Shown: positions 35,320 through 44,765 of the stretch, piece by piece | Layout of the letters: each line of letters starts with the position of its first letter | How positions within the stretch are numbered: the stretch's first letter is position 1 | From: Psychroflexus aurantiacus | GTDB taxonomy: Bacteria > Bacteroidota > Bacteroidia > Flavobacteriales > Flavobacteriaceae | Assembly (NCBI RefSeq): GCF_010820555.1 | Contig: NZ_JAAIKD010000003.1 | Coordinates: forward strand, 310,001 to 374,000 | Length of the DNA stretch: 64,000 nt | Direction: 5' to 3' | Position numbers and translations under genes: made by a program | Notes under the pieces: generated by a model | Database searches by the model: none | What the model saw: only the letters and a program-made list of their open reading frames with translations | Told to the model about the DNA's origin: nothing

Positions 35320-35327
35320 CAAAAGTA
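35320..35327 (-). promoter_or_regulatory. Promoter -7 box of the MATE operon
   Basis: TACTTTTG on the minus strand matches TAnnTTTG, 22 bp before the TTG start at 35298. Confidence 0.55.
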
Positions 35328-35445
35328 CACTTTGAGAAGAGAATACAGAATCGACAGTTAAATTTAATCAAACTAAATACCGATTTCATTTGCTCCAAGT
35401 TTAGGTATGAACTGAGATTTAATGCACAGGAAGTTGAAATTCCTT

Positions 35446-35453
35446 TATATTTG
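35446..35453 (+). promoter_or_regulatory. Promoter -7 box of the GNAT-like gene
   Basis: TATATTTG, a perfect TAnnTTTG, 26 bp before the TTG start at 35480, in the divergent spacer with the MATE gene. Confidence 0.55.
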
Positions 35454-35479
35454 AAACTTAATTCTGAAAACAAAGACAC

Positions 35480-36091
35480 TTGAAAAAAGATTTTGACAAG
35501 GAGGAGATCATTGAACATGTATCCACACTGTTGCAAGAGATACCCACATCGATGGAAATCGTAAAAGAGGATGCTAAAAAACAGCAAAGGTTTCTGTATT
35601 TAGCCAGGCACATGGTAGAAAAAGCGATCAAAAAAGATGCGCTTTTGGTTTCAGATGATGGAAGAGGTATTGCTATTTTCTTTAAAATGGACGGCAAAAG
35701 TGATGGCTTTTGGTCGGAACTGGTTCAGGATCTTAAACTCGCCTTACATGTGACGGGTATTAAAAAAGGCCTGAAGGCTTTGAAAGCCCAGCGCTTTGTC
35801 AAGAAACAACGCCCTAATGAAGGTGAATTTTTATACTGCTGGTTTTGGGGAATTTTGCCGGATGCCAGGGGTAATACCAGCGACAAGACGCCTTACAAAA
35901 TGAAGGATGAGATGTTTCGCATTGCCAAAGCCATGCAATTGCCTATTTATGCAGAAACACGCATCAGAAAAGTAAGCATAGCCTACAGAAGATACGGATT
36001 TGAAGTGCTTAAGGAATGGAAACACCCCAGTGGGGATACCATGTATTTTTTGAAATACACCCCCCCAAAGCCTGAGTCTATGTCCTCTTAA
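35480..36091 (+). CDS. GNAT-fold acetyltransferase-like protein
   Basis: A 203-residue protein starting with TTG. The C-terminal part reads like an N-acetyltransferase: LYCWFWGILPDARGN for the beta-4/CoA loop region, MQLPIYAETR, then VSIAYRRYGFEVLKEWKHPSG, the usual neighbour-to-C-terminal GNAT pattern. The N-terminal third is helical (EEIIEHVSTLLQEIPTSM). Substrate unknown. It is divergent from the MATE gene, and its last 14 bp overlap the convergent sigma-54 activator gene. Confidence 0.68.
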   Translation: MKKDFDKEEIIEHVSTLLQEIPTSMEIVKEDAKKQQRFLYLARHMVEKAIKKDALLVSDDGRGIAIFFKMDGKSDGFWSELVQDLKLALHVTGIKKGLKALKAQRFVKKQRPNEGEFLYCWFWGILPDARGNTSDKTPYKMKDEMFRIAKAMQLPIYAETRIRKVSIAYRRYGFEVLKEWKHPSGDTMYFLKYTPPKPESMSS

Positions 36092-37250
36092 TCTGTACAA
36101 AGGTTTTCACATCTTCTTTGGTGATTTTATGGTCCCCTAAGATGATTAGCCGTTCTACAACGTTTCTTAGTTCTCTTATATTTCCGGTCCAGTTGTGTTT
36201 TTCCATAAGGGAAATAGCTTCAGGATCAAATACTTTGGGTTTGGTTCCCTGTTCCTTGGCGATTTTTTCTGTAAAATGCTGAATCAGTTCAGGAATATCC
36301 GCACGTCTGTCTTTAAGGGATGGAACATGAATAATGATGACCGCCAGTCTGTGGTATAAATCCTCCCGGAAGCGTTTCTCGCTTATTTCTTCCTTCAGGT
36401 CTTTGTTGGTCGCTGCAATAACTCTCACATCGACTTTTATATCCTTATCGCTTCCCACACGCTGCACCCTGTTTTCCTGTAAGGCCCGTAAAACTTTTGC
36501 CTGGGCTGAAAGACTCATATCCCCGATTTCATCAAGAAAAATAGTTCCCCCGTTGGCCGCTTCAAATTTTCCGGCCCGGTCTTTATTGGCAGAAGTGAAG
36601 GCGCCTTTAACGTGACCAAACAATTCGCTTTCTATCAATTCTGAAGGAATCGCAGCACAATTCACTTCAATAAAAGGACCTTTGTTTCTCTCGCTTTTTT
36701 CATGAAGCCAGTGGGCCACCAGTTCTTTTCCGGTTCCATTTTGACCGGTAATTAAAACCCTGGCCTCTGTGGGGGCAACCTTGTCGATCATGGATTTGAT
36801 CCGACCGAGTTCCTCAGACTTGCCCACCATTTCAAACTGCCTGGAAACCTTCTTTTTGAGTTGCTTGTTTTCCAGGGCCAGCTGAGTGTGGTCCAGCGCA
36901 ATCCTAACCGTATTCAATAAACGGTTGAGGTCGGGTGGTTTTGAAATATAATCGAAGGCTCCCATGCGCATAGTCTCCACGGCAGTTTCAAGATCCCCGT
37001 GACCTGAAATCATAATGACAGGAAGCTCGGGATTCAGCTTTTGACAGACAGAAAGCACCTCCAAGCCGTCCATTTTTGGCATTTTGATATCACAAAGCAC
37101 CAAGTCATAATTGTTTTTTTTAATCAGGTCCACTCCTTTCAACCCGTCTTCCGCCTCATCGATATCATAGTTATGTTCTTCATCCAGCAGTATTTTTTTA
37201 AGGACTCGTCTTATCGCATCTTCATCTTCAATTATGAGCAGTCTTGGCAT
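36078..37250 (-). CDS. Sigma-54-dependent response regulator lacking a DNA-binding domain
   Basis: A 390-residue NtrC-type activator. An N-terminal receiver domain has the phosphate-acceptor D54 (LVLCDIKMPKMDG) and K104. The AAA+ domain (about 140-375) has Walker A GQNGTGKE, the sigma-54 contact loop GAFTSA (216-221, variant of GAFTGA), and Walker B TIFLDEIGD. Typical NtrC proteins are about 450-470 residues and end in a Fis-type helix-turn-helix. Here the chain stops at KITKEDVKTFVQIKRT, just after the AAA+ lid, so it may act on sigma-54 holoenzyme without binding DNA itself. No kinase gene is adjacent. Confidence 0.92.
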   Translation of the reverse strand: MPRLLIIEDEDAIRRVLKKILLDEEHNYDIDEAEDGLKGVDLIKKNNYDLVLCDIKMPKMDGLEVLSVCQKLNPELPVIMISGHGDLETAVETMRMGAFDYISKPPDLNRLLNTVRIALDHTQLALENKQLKKKVSRQFEMVGKSEELGRIKSMIDKVAPTEARVLITGQNGTGKELVAHWLHEKSERNKGPFIEVNCAAIPSELIESELFGHVKGAFTSANKDRAGKFEAANGGTIFLDEIGDMSLSAQAKVLRALQENRVQRVGSDKDIKVDVRVIAATNKDLKEEISEKRFREDLYHRLAVIIIHVPSLKDRRADIPELIQHFTEKIAKEQGTKPKVFDPEAISLMEKHNWTGNIRELRNVVERLIILGDHKITKEDVKTFVQIKRT

Positions 37251-37355
37251 AGGTGTTTATTTTAAACTTAAAGATAAGTCATATCAAAAGTTAAACGGGG
37301 TCTAGGCAACAGTTTTTAGAATAATTTAAAGACTCGGTCCGTTTTAAATACAAAA

Positions 37356-37380
37356 CCCACCCTACTTAGAGCAGGGTGGG
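37356..37380 (-). terminator. Second terminator after dnaJ
   Basis: On the minus strand CCCACCCT, loop GCTCTAAGT, AGGGTGGG followed by TTTTG. It lies 49 bp beyond the first terminator hairpin arm and before the sigma-54 activator gene, as a back-up. Confidence 0.7.
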
Positions 37381-37406
37381 AAAAAAAATTGCTATGAAAA
37401 AGAAAA

Positions 37407-37429
37407 AACACCGCTAAACAAGCGGTGTT
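37407..37429 (-). terminator. Intrinsic terminator of grpE-dnaJ
   Basis: On the minus strand AACACCGCT, loop TGTTT, AGCGGTGTT followed by TTTTCTTTTTC. Perfect 9 bp arms, 30 bp after the dnaJ stop codon. Confidence 0.85.
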
Positions 37430-37458
37430 CAAATATATATAATATTTTGTTAACTCCC

Positions 37459-38586
37459 TTAGGAAAACATGTCTTTTACCTTTTCGAAGAAAGATTTATC
37501 CGACCTGTTGGGATTAGGTTCAAAATTGGGATCGTTTAAATTTTGCTCAAAAAATTCTTTCTGTTCCTTAGATAACGTCTGTGGAGTCCATACATTGATG
37601 TGTACAAGTAGATCGCCAATACCATAACCATTCAAGTTTGGCAGACCTTTATTTCTAAGTCTTAAGATTTTTCCGCCCTGCACACCTGGCTCGACTTTGA
37701 TCCTTACTTTTCCGCCAACAGTCTGGATTTCTTTGCTGGCTCCAAGAGCAGCTTCCGGATAACTGATGTAAAGGTCGTAGTGAAGATTTTCACCGTCACG
37801 CTGCAAGCTTTCATGTTCCTTAACTTCAATAAGCACTATCAAATCTCCGGGAACCCCATCACCTACGGGCTCATTCCCTTTGTTGGAAACCTTAAGCTGC
37901 ATGCCATCTTCAACTCCAGCCGGAATCTTGATAGAAACCGTTTCTTCTGTCATTTTCAAGCCGTGAGCGTCTGTTCCCTCACCTTTTTTATCGATGATCT
38001 GACCACTGCCTCCACAAGCTGTACAGGGAGAAGCCGTTTGCATTCTCCCTAGGATCGTATTGGTTACGCGTGTCACCTGACCGGAACCCTTACAGGTTGG
38101 GCAGGTTTTAAAGGTGGTATCGGAAGGCTTTTTCTTACGAGAAACTTTTACTTTTTTCTCAACGCCTTTAGACACTTCTTCTAGGGTTAAACTGACACGT
38201 ATCCTTAAGTTACCGCCTTTTGCTCTCTGACGTCCGCCAAAGCCGCCTCCAAAACCAGAGAATCCCTGACTTCTTCCGCCGCCAAAGCCGCCACCAAAAA
38301 TATCGCCAAACTGACTAAAGATATCGTCCATATTCATACCTCCGCCACCGAAGCCCTGAGAACCATCAAAAGCACCATGACCAAACTGGTCGTATTTTTG
38401 TCTTTTCTCTTCGTTACCTAAAACTTCGTAAGCTTCAGCCGATTTCTTAAATTTATTCTCAGCTTCGGTATCATCCGGGTTTTTATCAGGATGGTATTTG
38501 ATAGCCATCTTCCGGTAGGCTTTTTTGATTTCAGCCTGTGAAGCGCCTTTCGATACTCCTAATATGTCGTAATAATCTTCTTTCAT
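37459..38586 (-). CDS. dnaJ: Molecular chaperone DnaJ, one zinc site lost
   Basis: Hsp40 co-chaperone that stimulates DnaK ATPase. It has 375 residues: a J domain with [10 protein letters not shown] (HPD), a Gly/Phe-rich linker (about 75-125), a zinc region and the C-terminal client domains. Only two CxxCxGxG repeats remain (CPTCKGSG and CTACGGSG, the middle pair forming zinc site II). The outer repeats that make zinc site I are replaced by Cys-free segments ([13 protein letters not shown] and [12 protein letters not shown]). It starts 6 bp after grpE, in one heat-shock transcript, followed by two terminators. Confidence 0.95.
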   Translation of the reverse strand: MKEDYYDILGVSKGASQAEIKKAYRKMAIKYHPDKNPDDTEAENKFKKSAEAYEVLGNEEKRQKYDQFGHGAFDGSQGFGGGGMNMDDIFSQFGDIFGGGFGGGRSQGFSGFGGGFGGRQRAKGGNLRIRVSLTLEEVSKGVEKKVKVSRKKKPSDTTFKTCPTCKGSGQVTRVTNTILGRMQTASPCTACGGSGQIIDKKGEGTDAHGLKMTEETVSIKIPAGVEDGMQLKVSNKGNEPVGDGVPGDLIVLIEVKEHESLQRDGENLHYDLYISYPEAALGASKEIQTVGGKVRIKVEPGVQGGKILRLRNKGLPNLNGYGIGDLLVHINVWTPQTLSKEQKEFFEQNLNDPNFEPNPNRSDKSFFEKVKDMFS

Positions 38587-38592
38587 AATTTC

Positions 38593-39195
38593 TTATTTTC
38601 CAGTAACTACTTTTGGATAACGTATAATTTTATCCCCTAAGGTGTACCCCTTTTCTAAAACATCTATAATCTTTCCTTTCATATCTTCACTAGGGGCCTG
38701 AATTTGAGTGATGGCCTCATGAAGTTCAGAATCGAACACATCTCCTGCTTTTACGGGCATAGGCTCAAGACCTTTACCCTTAAGCGTTTCTCTGAGCTTG
38801 TTGCTTATCAAGGTAACCCCTTCTGCAAGCGACTCATCTGATGATTTTTCAACTTCAAGCATAGCTCTGTCAAAATCATCAAGCACAGGGAGCATGGACT
38901 GCATAACATCCTGACTTGCGGTTTTAAATAACTCTATACGTTCCTTGGAAGTTCTGCGCTTGTAATTTTCGAATTCAGCAAAGAGTCTCAAATATTTATC
39001 ATCCTTGGCATCGAGTTCCTGCTGAAGCTGCTCTTCGCGGGATAGACTATCATCTGCAGTCTCAGAAGCTTCTCCTTCACTGCTGTCGGTTGCAGCAGAT
39101 TCTTCGTTCTGAGAGTGTGTATTTTCAGTATGCTCTTCGTTAGCATTGGTTTCAACTTGTTCTTTATCTTTTGGTTTTTTATTGTCCTGACTCAT
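38593..39195 (-). CDS. grpE: Nucleotide exchange factor GrpE
   Basis: Exchange factor for DnaK, 200 residues. An acidic, disordered, Glu/Ser-rich N-terminus (about 1-55) precedes the long coiled coil (about 55-110, EEQLQQELDAKDDKYLRLF) and the beta-wing with GDVFDSELHEAITQIQAPS and VLEKGYTLGDKIIRYPKVVTGK, the family signature. It heads the grpE-dnaJ operon. The upstream 121 bp shared with the YceI gene has an array of TGnCA half-sites, possibly an operator. No CIRCE element is present. Confidence 0.96.
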   Translation of the reverse strand: MSQDNKKPKDKEQVETNANEEHTENTHSQNEESAATDSSEGEASETADDSLSREEQLQQELDAKDDKYLRLFAEFENYKRRTSKERIELFKTASQDVMQSMLPVLDDFDRAMLEVEKSSDESLAEGVTLISNKLRETLKGKGLEPMPVKAGDVFDSELHEAITQIQAPSEDMKGKIIDVLEKGYTLGDKIIRYPKVVTGK

Positions 39196-39217
39196 GTCTT
39201 AATATTTTTATTACAAT

Positions 39218-39259
39218 TGGCAAATGTGTTGCCATTTGTCCTTTAATGCCATATTGACA
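39218..39259. promoter_or_regulatory. Array of TGnCA half-sites upstream of grpE
   Basis: Five TGNC(A/C) half-sites in 42 bp: TGGCA (39218), TGCCA (39230), TGTCC (39237), TGCCA (39247), TGACA (39255). They include the dyad TGGCAAATGTGTTGCCA and the pair TGCCATATTGACA. Located 22-64 bp upstream of the grpE ATG, between grpE and the divergent YceI gene. It may be a stress-response operator; function is inferred from place and symmetry only. Confidence 0.45.
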
Positions 39260-39316
39260 TATTACAAGTGTGGAATGTTTTTAGATAGGTAATTTATAAA
39301 TATAAATACACCTAAA

Positions 39317-39991
39317 ATGAAAAGAAGATTTATGAATTCCGTGTTAGTTTTATCCCTTATAGCTACAGCCTTTAGCTGTAAAAGCGATAAAAAAACCGAA
39401 ACTTCTGAAGCCGTGGAAAAGGCGGAAACCTCAGAACTGGCGACAGCCTACAATCTCAATGTTGAGCAGTCTAAGATCAACTGGGTAGGGTCAAAGCCAA
39501 CAGGGCAACACAATGGAATAGTTTCCTTATCTGGAGGCGAATTATTAATGACCGGTGATCAGCTCAGCGGTGGAGCAGTCACCATTGACATGACAAGCAT
39601 TGAAGTCCAGGACCTCGAAGGTCAGGACAAAAAGGATTTGGAAAACCACCTGATGGGGTATTCCAATGGAAAAGAAGATCACTTCTTCAACGCCACTAAA
39701 TATCCTGAAGCTAGATTCGAGATTACCGGTGTTGAAGTCCTGGAAGATCAGACACTGTTATCAGGAAATCTTACGCTGAAGGACACCACCAAAAACATCA
39801 GTTTCCCGGTTATGGTTTCCAGGAATGCCGGGGATGATTCGCTGGTATTGACTTCTGATGAAATCGTGCTGGACAGAACAGAATGGGGTATCGAATTTAT
39901 GTCCAAGTCTTTTGTAGAAAATCTTGGGGATAATTTTATAAACGACGACATTAAAATCGCATTCGATTTGAAAGGCTATAAAGCAGAATAA
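39317..39991 (+). CDS. YceI-family lipoprotein
   Basis: A 224-residue YceI-like lipocalin-fold protein that probably binds an isoprenoid or other amphipathic ligand. The signal peptide ends in the lipobox TAFSC, with C21 as the lipidated cysteine, followed by a charged linker (KSDKKTETSEAVEK). The YceI domain (about 48-222) shows SKINWVGSKPTGQHNGIVSL, ARFEITGVE and LTLKDTTKNISFPV. It stands alone, divergent from grpE, with a strong terminator. Confidence 0.9.
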   Translation: MKRRFMNSVLVLSLIATAFSCKSDKKTETSEAVEKAETSELATAYNLNVEQSKINWVGSKPTGQHNGIVSLSGGELLMTGDQLSGGAVTIDMTSIEVQDLEGQDKKDLENHLMGYSNGKEDHFFNATKYPEARFEITGVEVLEDQTLLSGNLTLKDTTKNISFPVMVSRNAGDDSLVLTSDEIVLDRTEWGIEFMSKSFVENLGDNFINDDIKIAFDLKGYKAE

Positions 39992-40011
39992 ACGAAGTTG
40001 CTTTAAATAAG

Positions 40012-40047
40012 AAAATCCCTCAAAACTTAATTTGAGGGATTTTTTTA
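40012..40047. terminator. Bidirectional terminator between YceI and DUF3467 genes
   Basis: AAAATCCCTCAAA, loop ACTTAA, TTTGAGGGATTTT with perfect 13 bp arms. T-runs follow on both strands (TTTTTTT on plus, TTTT on minus), fitting both converging genes and the end of the long rpoBC-DUF3467 transcript. Confidence 0.88.
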
Positions 40048-40069
40048 TATCCTGACTGAAGGCAGAAGG

Positions 40070-40387
40070 TTAAGCTTCTCCCGTAGGTCCGCCAAAATTC
40101 ATTGGAATATTGGTTTTTTCCTGTTCTTTAATCGACCCCTGGCTTTTCTCAAAACGATTGATGTTGTCATTCAAAGCTCTCAACAGGCGCTTGGCGTGTT
40201 GTGGCGTAAGGATGATTCTGGATCTCACCTTGTTCTTAGGAGATCCAGGCATAATATTCACAAAATCCAAAACAAACTCCGTTTGTGAATGATTGATGAT
40301 GGCCAGGTTACTGTAAATCCCCTGTGCCACATCATCATCGATCTGGATATTGAGCTTTTGCTGCTTTTTATCGTCCTGCTCGCTCAT
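40070..40387 (-). CDS. DUF3467 protein encoded after rpoC
   Basis: A 105-residue protein of the DUF3467 family. The core YSNLAIINHSQTEFVLDFVNIMPG and RIILTPQHAKRLLRALNDNI is visible; the ends are hydrophilic. It has no signal peptide and no membrane segment. It begins 3 bp after the rpoC stop, so it is the last gene of the RNA polymerase operon, a position I recall as conserved in Bacteroidota. A role with RNA polymerase is suggested by the context only. Confidence 0.87.
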   Translation of the reverse strand: MSEQDDKKQQKLNIQIDDDVAQGIYSNLAIINHSQTEFVLDFVNIMPGSPKNKVRSRIILTPQHAKRLLRALNDNINRFEKSQGSIKEQEKTNIPMNFGGPTGEA

Positions 40388-40390
40388 GGT

Positions 40391-43300
40391 CTAATTAAAG
40401 TTTACATTCACTTCCTGCTTCTTCTCCATCATGGAAGCCAGTTCTTCTTTAGAACCTACAATGATATCGTCGAATTCTCTCAATCCTGTACCCGCTGGAA
40501 TTCTATGTCCAACGATTACATTTTCTTTCAGGCCTTCTAAGTAATCCACTTTACCGCTTACAGCAGCTTCGTTTAATACTTTGGTTGTTTCTTGGAAGGA
40601 AGCAGCCGATATAAAGGACTTGGTTTGCAGAGAAGCTCTTGTAATACCTTGCAATATTGGCGCTGCAGTTGCAGATTCAGCATCACGTGCGGTAACCAGT
40701 TGCTTGTCTTCGCGTTTGAGGATGGAATTCTCATCTCTCAATTCACGTAAAGTGACAACCTGACCAGGTTTAAGCACGGTACTGTCTCCTGCATCTTCAA
40801 CGATTTTCTTGCCGAAAATATTATCGTTCTCTTCAATGAAATCTTCCTTGTGAACCAATTGGTTTTCTAAGAAGATCGTATCTCCTGAATCCTGAATTCT
40901 TACTTTTCTCATCATCTGTCTTACGACAACCTCAAAGTGTTTATCATTGATCTGTACCCCTTGCAGTCTATATACTTCCTGAACTTCGTTCACTAAGTAT
41001 TGCTGAACTGCACTTGGGCCCTTGATGTTCAAGATATCTTCAGGTGTTACAGAACCGTCTGACAATGGCATACCCGCTTTCACGTAGTCATTTTCCTGTA
41101 CCAGAATCTGGTTAGAAAGTTTGACCAGGTATTTTTTGATTTCACCAAGTTTAGATTCTATTATGATCTCACGATTACCTCTTTTGATTTTACCAAAAGA
41201 AACCACACCGTCAATCTCACTGACTACAGCAGGGTTGGAAGGATTTCTCGCTTCAAACAATTCTGTAAGACGTGGAAGACCTCCTGTAATATCACCGGCT
41301 TTAGATGATTTTCTAGGAATTTTCACTAAAATCTTTCCGATTTTAATTTCTTCGTTATCGTCTACCATCAAGTGAGCACCAACAGGCAGGTTGTAGGATC
41401 TCATGATTTCATCATCGTTGTTTTTGATGTGAAGTGTTGGGATTTTACGCTTGTTCTTGGACTCAATGATTACTTTTTCCTGGAATCCAGTCTGCTCATC
41501 ACTTTCAACCTCGAAGGTCTGACCTTGCGTGATGTTTTCAAACTCTATTTTACCGGAGAATTCTGAAATAATCACACCGTTATAAGGATCCCATTTGCAA
41601 ATGACATCACCTTTCTTGACTTTATCGCCTGGGCTAATCATCAGTTCGGAACCATAAGGAATAACGTTAGTACTTAAAGCGATTCCAGATTTTTTATCAA
41701 TGATTTTGACTTCTGAAGTTCTTGAAATAACGATATCTATTTTCTTTCCTTCGCTATTCTTACTTTCAACAGTTTTTAAATCTTCTATTTCTGCTACACC
41801 GTCAAATTTAGCTTCAAGTTTATTTTCTTCTGAAATGTTACCTGCAATACCACCTACGTGGAAGGTTCTCAAGGTTAACTGTGTACCTGGCTCACCAATA
41901 GACTGAGCAGCAACTACACCAACAGCTTCACCTCGCTGTACCGTTTTGTTGGTAGATAAATTTCTACCGTAACATTTCACACAAATCCCTTGTTTAGCCT
42001 CACAGGTTAACGGGGAACGCACTTCAACAGAATTCAAAGCTGAAGCTTCAACTTTGTCTGCAGCATCTTCATGAATCTCTTCACCTGCATTCACAAGAAG
42101 TTCCTGAGAAATTGGATCGATAACATCGTTCAATGCCGTTCTGCCTACGATACGTTCTGACAGACTTTCCACAACTTCATCGTTTTTCTTCAATGCAGAA
42201 ACCTCAATACCTCTCAAGGTTCCACAATCTTCTTCTCTAACGATAACATCCTGAGAAACATCTACCAATCTACGAGTTAAGTAACCTGCATCGGCTGTTT
42301 TCAATGCTGTATCGGCAAGACCTTTACGAGCACCGTGCGTAGAGATAAAGTATTCTAAAATAGAAAGACCTTCTTTAAAGTTGGAAAGAATTGGGTTTTC
42401 AATAATTTCACCACCTGCAGATGTCGATTTCTTAGGCTTAGCCATCAATCCACGCATACCGGTTAGCTGGCGAATTTGTTCCTTAGAACCCCTTGCACCA
42501 GAATCAAGCATCATGTATACCGAATTGAACCCTTGCTTATCTTCACGAATACGCTTCATAGCGAGTTCTGTTAAGTTAGCATTGGTCGCTGTCCAGATAT
42601 CAATAACCTGATTGTAACGCTCGTTGTTGGTGATAAGTCCCATGTTATAGTTTCCTATGACACTTTCAACCTGCTCATTGGCATCATCAATCATCGTCTG
42701 TTTTTCTTCAGGGATAATAATATCACCTAAGGAGAAAGACAATCCACCTCTAAAGGCAAAGTTGTATCCAAGACTCTTGATTTCATCAAGGAACTCAGCA
42801 GTTTCAGGAACTGATGTTTTCTTAAGCACGCGTGCAATAACATCACGAAGCGCTTTTTTGGTCATCACGTCGTTTATGAATCCAACACTATCCGGGATAG
42901 ACTGGTTAAACAGGACACGTCCAACTGTGGTTTCTATATTTTTCTTGACGATGTTTCCATTCTCATCAATATCATTTGTTCTAATCGTAATCAGAGCATT
43001 CAGGTCAACCTGCTTCTCGTTGTAAGCGATATTGACTTCCTCTTCAGAATAAAACTTAAGACCTTCCCCTTTCACTTTCTCCTCCGGAGTCGATGATCTT
43101 GGTTTGGTCATATAGTATAATCCAAGAACCATATCCTGAGAAGGTACAGTAATCGGAGAACCGTTAGCAGGATTCAGAATACTATGGGAGGCCAGCATCA
43201 ATAGCTGAGCTTCCAGTATAGCTTCCGGTCCTAATGGTAAGTGAACCGCCATCTGGTCACCGTCAAAATCGGCATTAAAGGCCGTACAAACCAAAGGGTG

Positions 43301-44698
43301 CAGCTGTATAGCTTTACCTTCAATCAATTTTGGCTGAAAGGCCTGTATACCCAGTCTGTGAAGGGTTGGAGCACGGTTAAGCAACACAGGGTGTCCTTTT
43401 AACACGTTTTCCAGGATATCCCAAACGACAGGCTCTTTTTTGTCTATTATTTTCTTGGCGGATTTTACAGTTTTTACAATTCCTCTTTCAATCAGTTTCC
43501 GGATGACAAAAGGCTTGTAAAGTTCTGCGGCCATATCTTTTGGCAATCCACATTCGAACATTTTCATTTCAGGTCCAACGACGATCACGGAACGCGCAGA
43601 ATAATCCACTCGCTTACCCAGAAGGTTTTGTCTGAAACGTCCTTGTTTTCCTTTTAAGGAATCCGAAAGCGATTTCAGTGGTCGGTTAGAATCCGTTTTA
43701 ACAGCAGAAGATTTTCTGGTGTTGTCAAATAAGGAATCTACAGATTCCTGAAGCATTCGCTTCTCATTTCTAAGAATAACTTCCGGAGCTTTTATTTCCA
43801 TCAATCGTTTCAAACGATTGTTTCTGATAATGACTCGTCGGTAAAGGTCATTCAAATCTGAAGTGGCGAAACGTCCGCCATCAAGAGGCACAAGAGGTCT
43901 TAATTCCGGTGGAGTTACAGGGATCACTTTCATAATCATCCACTCCGGATTGTTTTCTCTGTTTTGTTTAGAATCTCTAAGGGCTTCAACTACCTGAAGA
44001 CGCTTTAAGGCTTCTGTTTTTCTTTGCTTTGAGGTTTCGTTGTTTGCTTTGTGTCTCAGGTCATAAGAAAGCTCATCCAAATCCAGACGCTTAAGTATTT
44101 CCAACAGACATTCAGCTCCCATTTTAGCAAGGAACTTGTTTGGATCGTCATCGTCCAGGTACTGGTTTTCCTGAGGAAGTCCATCTAAAATATTCAGATA
44201 CTCTTCTTCGGTTAGGAAATCCATCTTTTTCAGCGGCTCTCCTTCTTCGTTCTTCGCATTACCAGGCTGAATAACGACATATCTTTCATAATAAATGATC
44301 ATGTCGAGTTTCTTGGAAGGAATTCCAAGAAGGTATCCAATTTTATTTGGTAAAGATCTGAAATACCAGATATGAGCTACAGGAACAACCAGGTTGATGT
44401 GTCCAACGCGGTCTCTTCTTACCTTTTTCTCGGTAACTTCAACACCACAACGGTCACAAACGATTCCTTTGTAACGTATTCTTTTGTATTTTCCACAAGC
44501 ACATTCATAATCTTTGACCGGGCCAAAAATTCGTTCACAAAACAGTCCATCTCTTTCCGGCTTGTGTGTTCTGTAATTAATAGTTTCAGGTTTTAAAACT
44601 TCACCTCTGGATTCGGCTAGAATACTTTCCGGAGAAGATAAACCTATAGAGATTTTATTAAATCTCTTTTGTGTATTCTTATCATTATTTCTTGTCAT
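40391..44698 (-). CDS. rpoC: RNA polymerase subunit beta'
   Basis: Largest catalytic subunit of RNA polymerase, 1435 residues. Zinc site 1 is intact (CACGK then CDRCG, four Cys), the active-site Mg motif is NADFDGDQM, and zinc site 2 cysteines lie in DCGTLRG and [14 protein letters not shown]. The bridge-helix and trigger-loop regions ([20 protein letters not shown], then [15 protein letters not shown]) are unbroken. It follows rpoB after 67 bp that hold a stable UUCG hairpin. DUF3467 follows 3 bp later. Confidence 0.98.
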   Translation of the reverse strand: MTRNNDKNTQKRFNKISIGLSSPESILAESRGEVLKPETINYRTHKPERDGLFCERIFGPVKDYECACGKYKRIRYKGIVCDRCGVEVTEKKVRRDRVGHINLVVPVAHIWYFRSLPNKIGYLLGIPSKKLDMIIYYERYVVIQPGNAKNEEGEPLKKMDFLTEEEYLNILDGLPQENQYLDDDDPNKFLAKMGAECLLEILKRLDLDELSYDLRHKANNETSKQRKTEALKRLQVVEALRDSKQNRENNPEWMIMKVIPVTPPELRPLVPLDGGRFATSDLNDLYRRVIIRNNRLKRLMEIKAPEVILRNEKRMLQESVDSLFDNTRKSSAVKTDSNRPLKSLSDSLKGKQGRFRQNLLGKRVDYSARSVIVVGPEMKMFECGLPKDMAAELYKPFVIRKLIERGIVKTVKSAKKIIDKKEPVVWDILENVLKGHPVLLNRAPTLHRLGIQAFQPKLIEGKAIQLHPLVCTAFNADFDGDQMAVHLPLGPEAILEAQLLMLASHSILNPANGSPITVPSQDMVLGLYYMTKPRSSTPEEKVKGEGLKFYSEEEVNIAYNEKQVDLNALITIRTNDIDENGNIVKKNIETTVGRVLFNQSIPDSVGFINDVMTKKALRDVIARVLKKTSVPETAEFLDEIKSLGYNFAFRGGLSFSLGDIIIPEEKQTMIDDANEQVESVIGNYNMGLITNNERYNQVIDIWTATNANLTELAMKRIREDKQGFNSVYMMLDSGARGSKEQIRQLTGMRGLMAKPKKSTSAGGEIIENPILSNFKEGLSILEYFISTHGARKGLADTALKTADAGYLTRRLVDVSQDVIVREEDCGTLRGIEVSALKKNDEVVESLSERIVGRTALNDVIDPISQELLVNAGEEIHEDAADKVEASALNSVEVRSPLTCEAKQGICVKCYGRNLSTNKTVQRGEAVGVVAAQSIGEPGTQLTLRTFHVGGIAGNISEENKLEAKFDGVAEIEDLKTVESKNSEGKKIDIVISRTSEVKIIDKKSGIALSTNVIPYGSELMISPGDKVKKGDVICKWDPYNGVIISEFSGKIEFENITQGQTFEVESDEQTGFQEKVIIESKNKRKIPTLHIKNNDDEIMRSYNLPVGAHLMVDDNEEIKIGKILVKIPRKSSKAGDITGGLPRLTELFEARNPSNPAVVSEIDGVVSFGKIKRGNREIIIESKLGEIKKYLVKLSNQILVQENDYVKAGMPLSDGSVTPEDILNIKGPSAVQQYLVNEVQEVYRLQGVQINDKHFEVVVRQMMRKVRIQDSGDTIFLENQLVHKEDFIEENDNIFGKKIVEDAGDSTVLKPGQVVTLRELRDENSILKREDKQLVTARDAESATAAPILQGITRASLQTKSFISAASFQETTKVLNEAAVSGKVDYLEGLKENVIVGHRIPAGTGLREFDDIIVGSKEELASMMEKKQEVNVNFN

Positions 44699-44741
44699 AA
44701 TACAAGTGCTAAAGAATTATTGTAATAAATGTGATAACATC

Positions 44742-44759
44742 TCCTGCCCGAAGGCAGGA
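44742..44759 (-). other. UUCG-capped hairpin in the rpoB-rpoC spacer
   Basis: On the minus strand TCCTGCC-TTCG-GGCAGGA: a 7 bp stem capped by a C(UUCG)G tetraloop, 7 bp after the rpoB stop. No T-run follows, so it is not an intrinsic terminator. It may protect or process the mRNA. Confidence 0.65.
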
Positions 44760-44765
44760 TTGTTA

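Noticed and set aside
39196-39316. CIRCE or sigma-32 element before grpE
   Set aside because: No TTAGCACTC-N9-GAGTGCTAA and no good CTTGAAA/CCCCAT pair. Only the TGnCA array was kept.
44742-44759. Terminator between rpoB and rpoC
   Set aside because: No T-run follows the hairpin on the transcribed strand, and rpoC must be transcribed through it.
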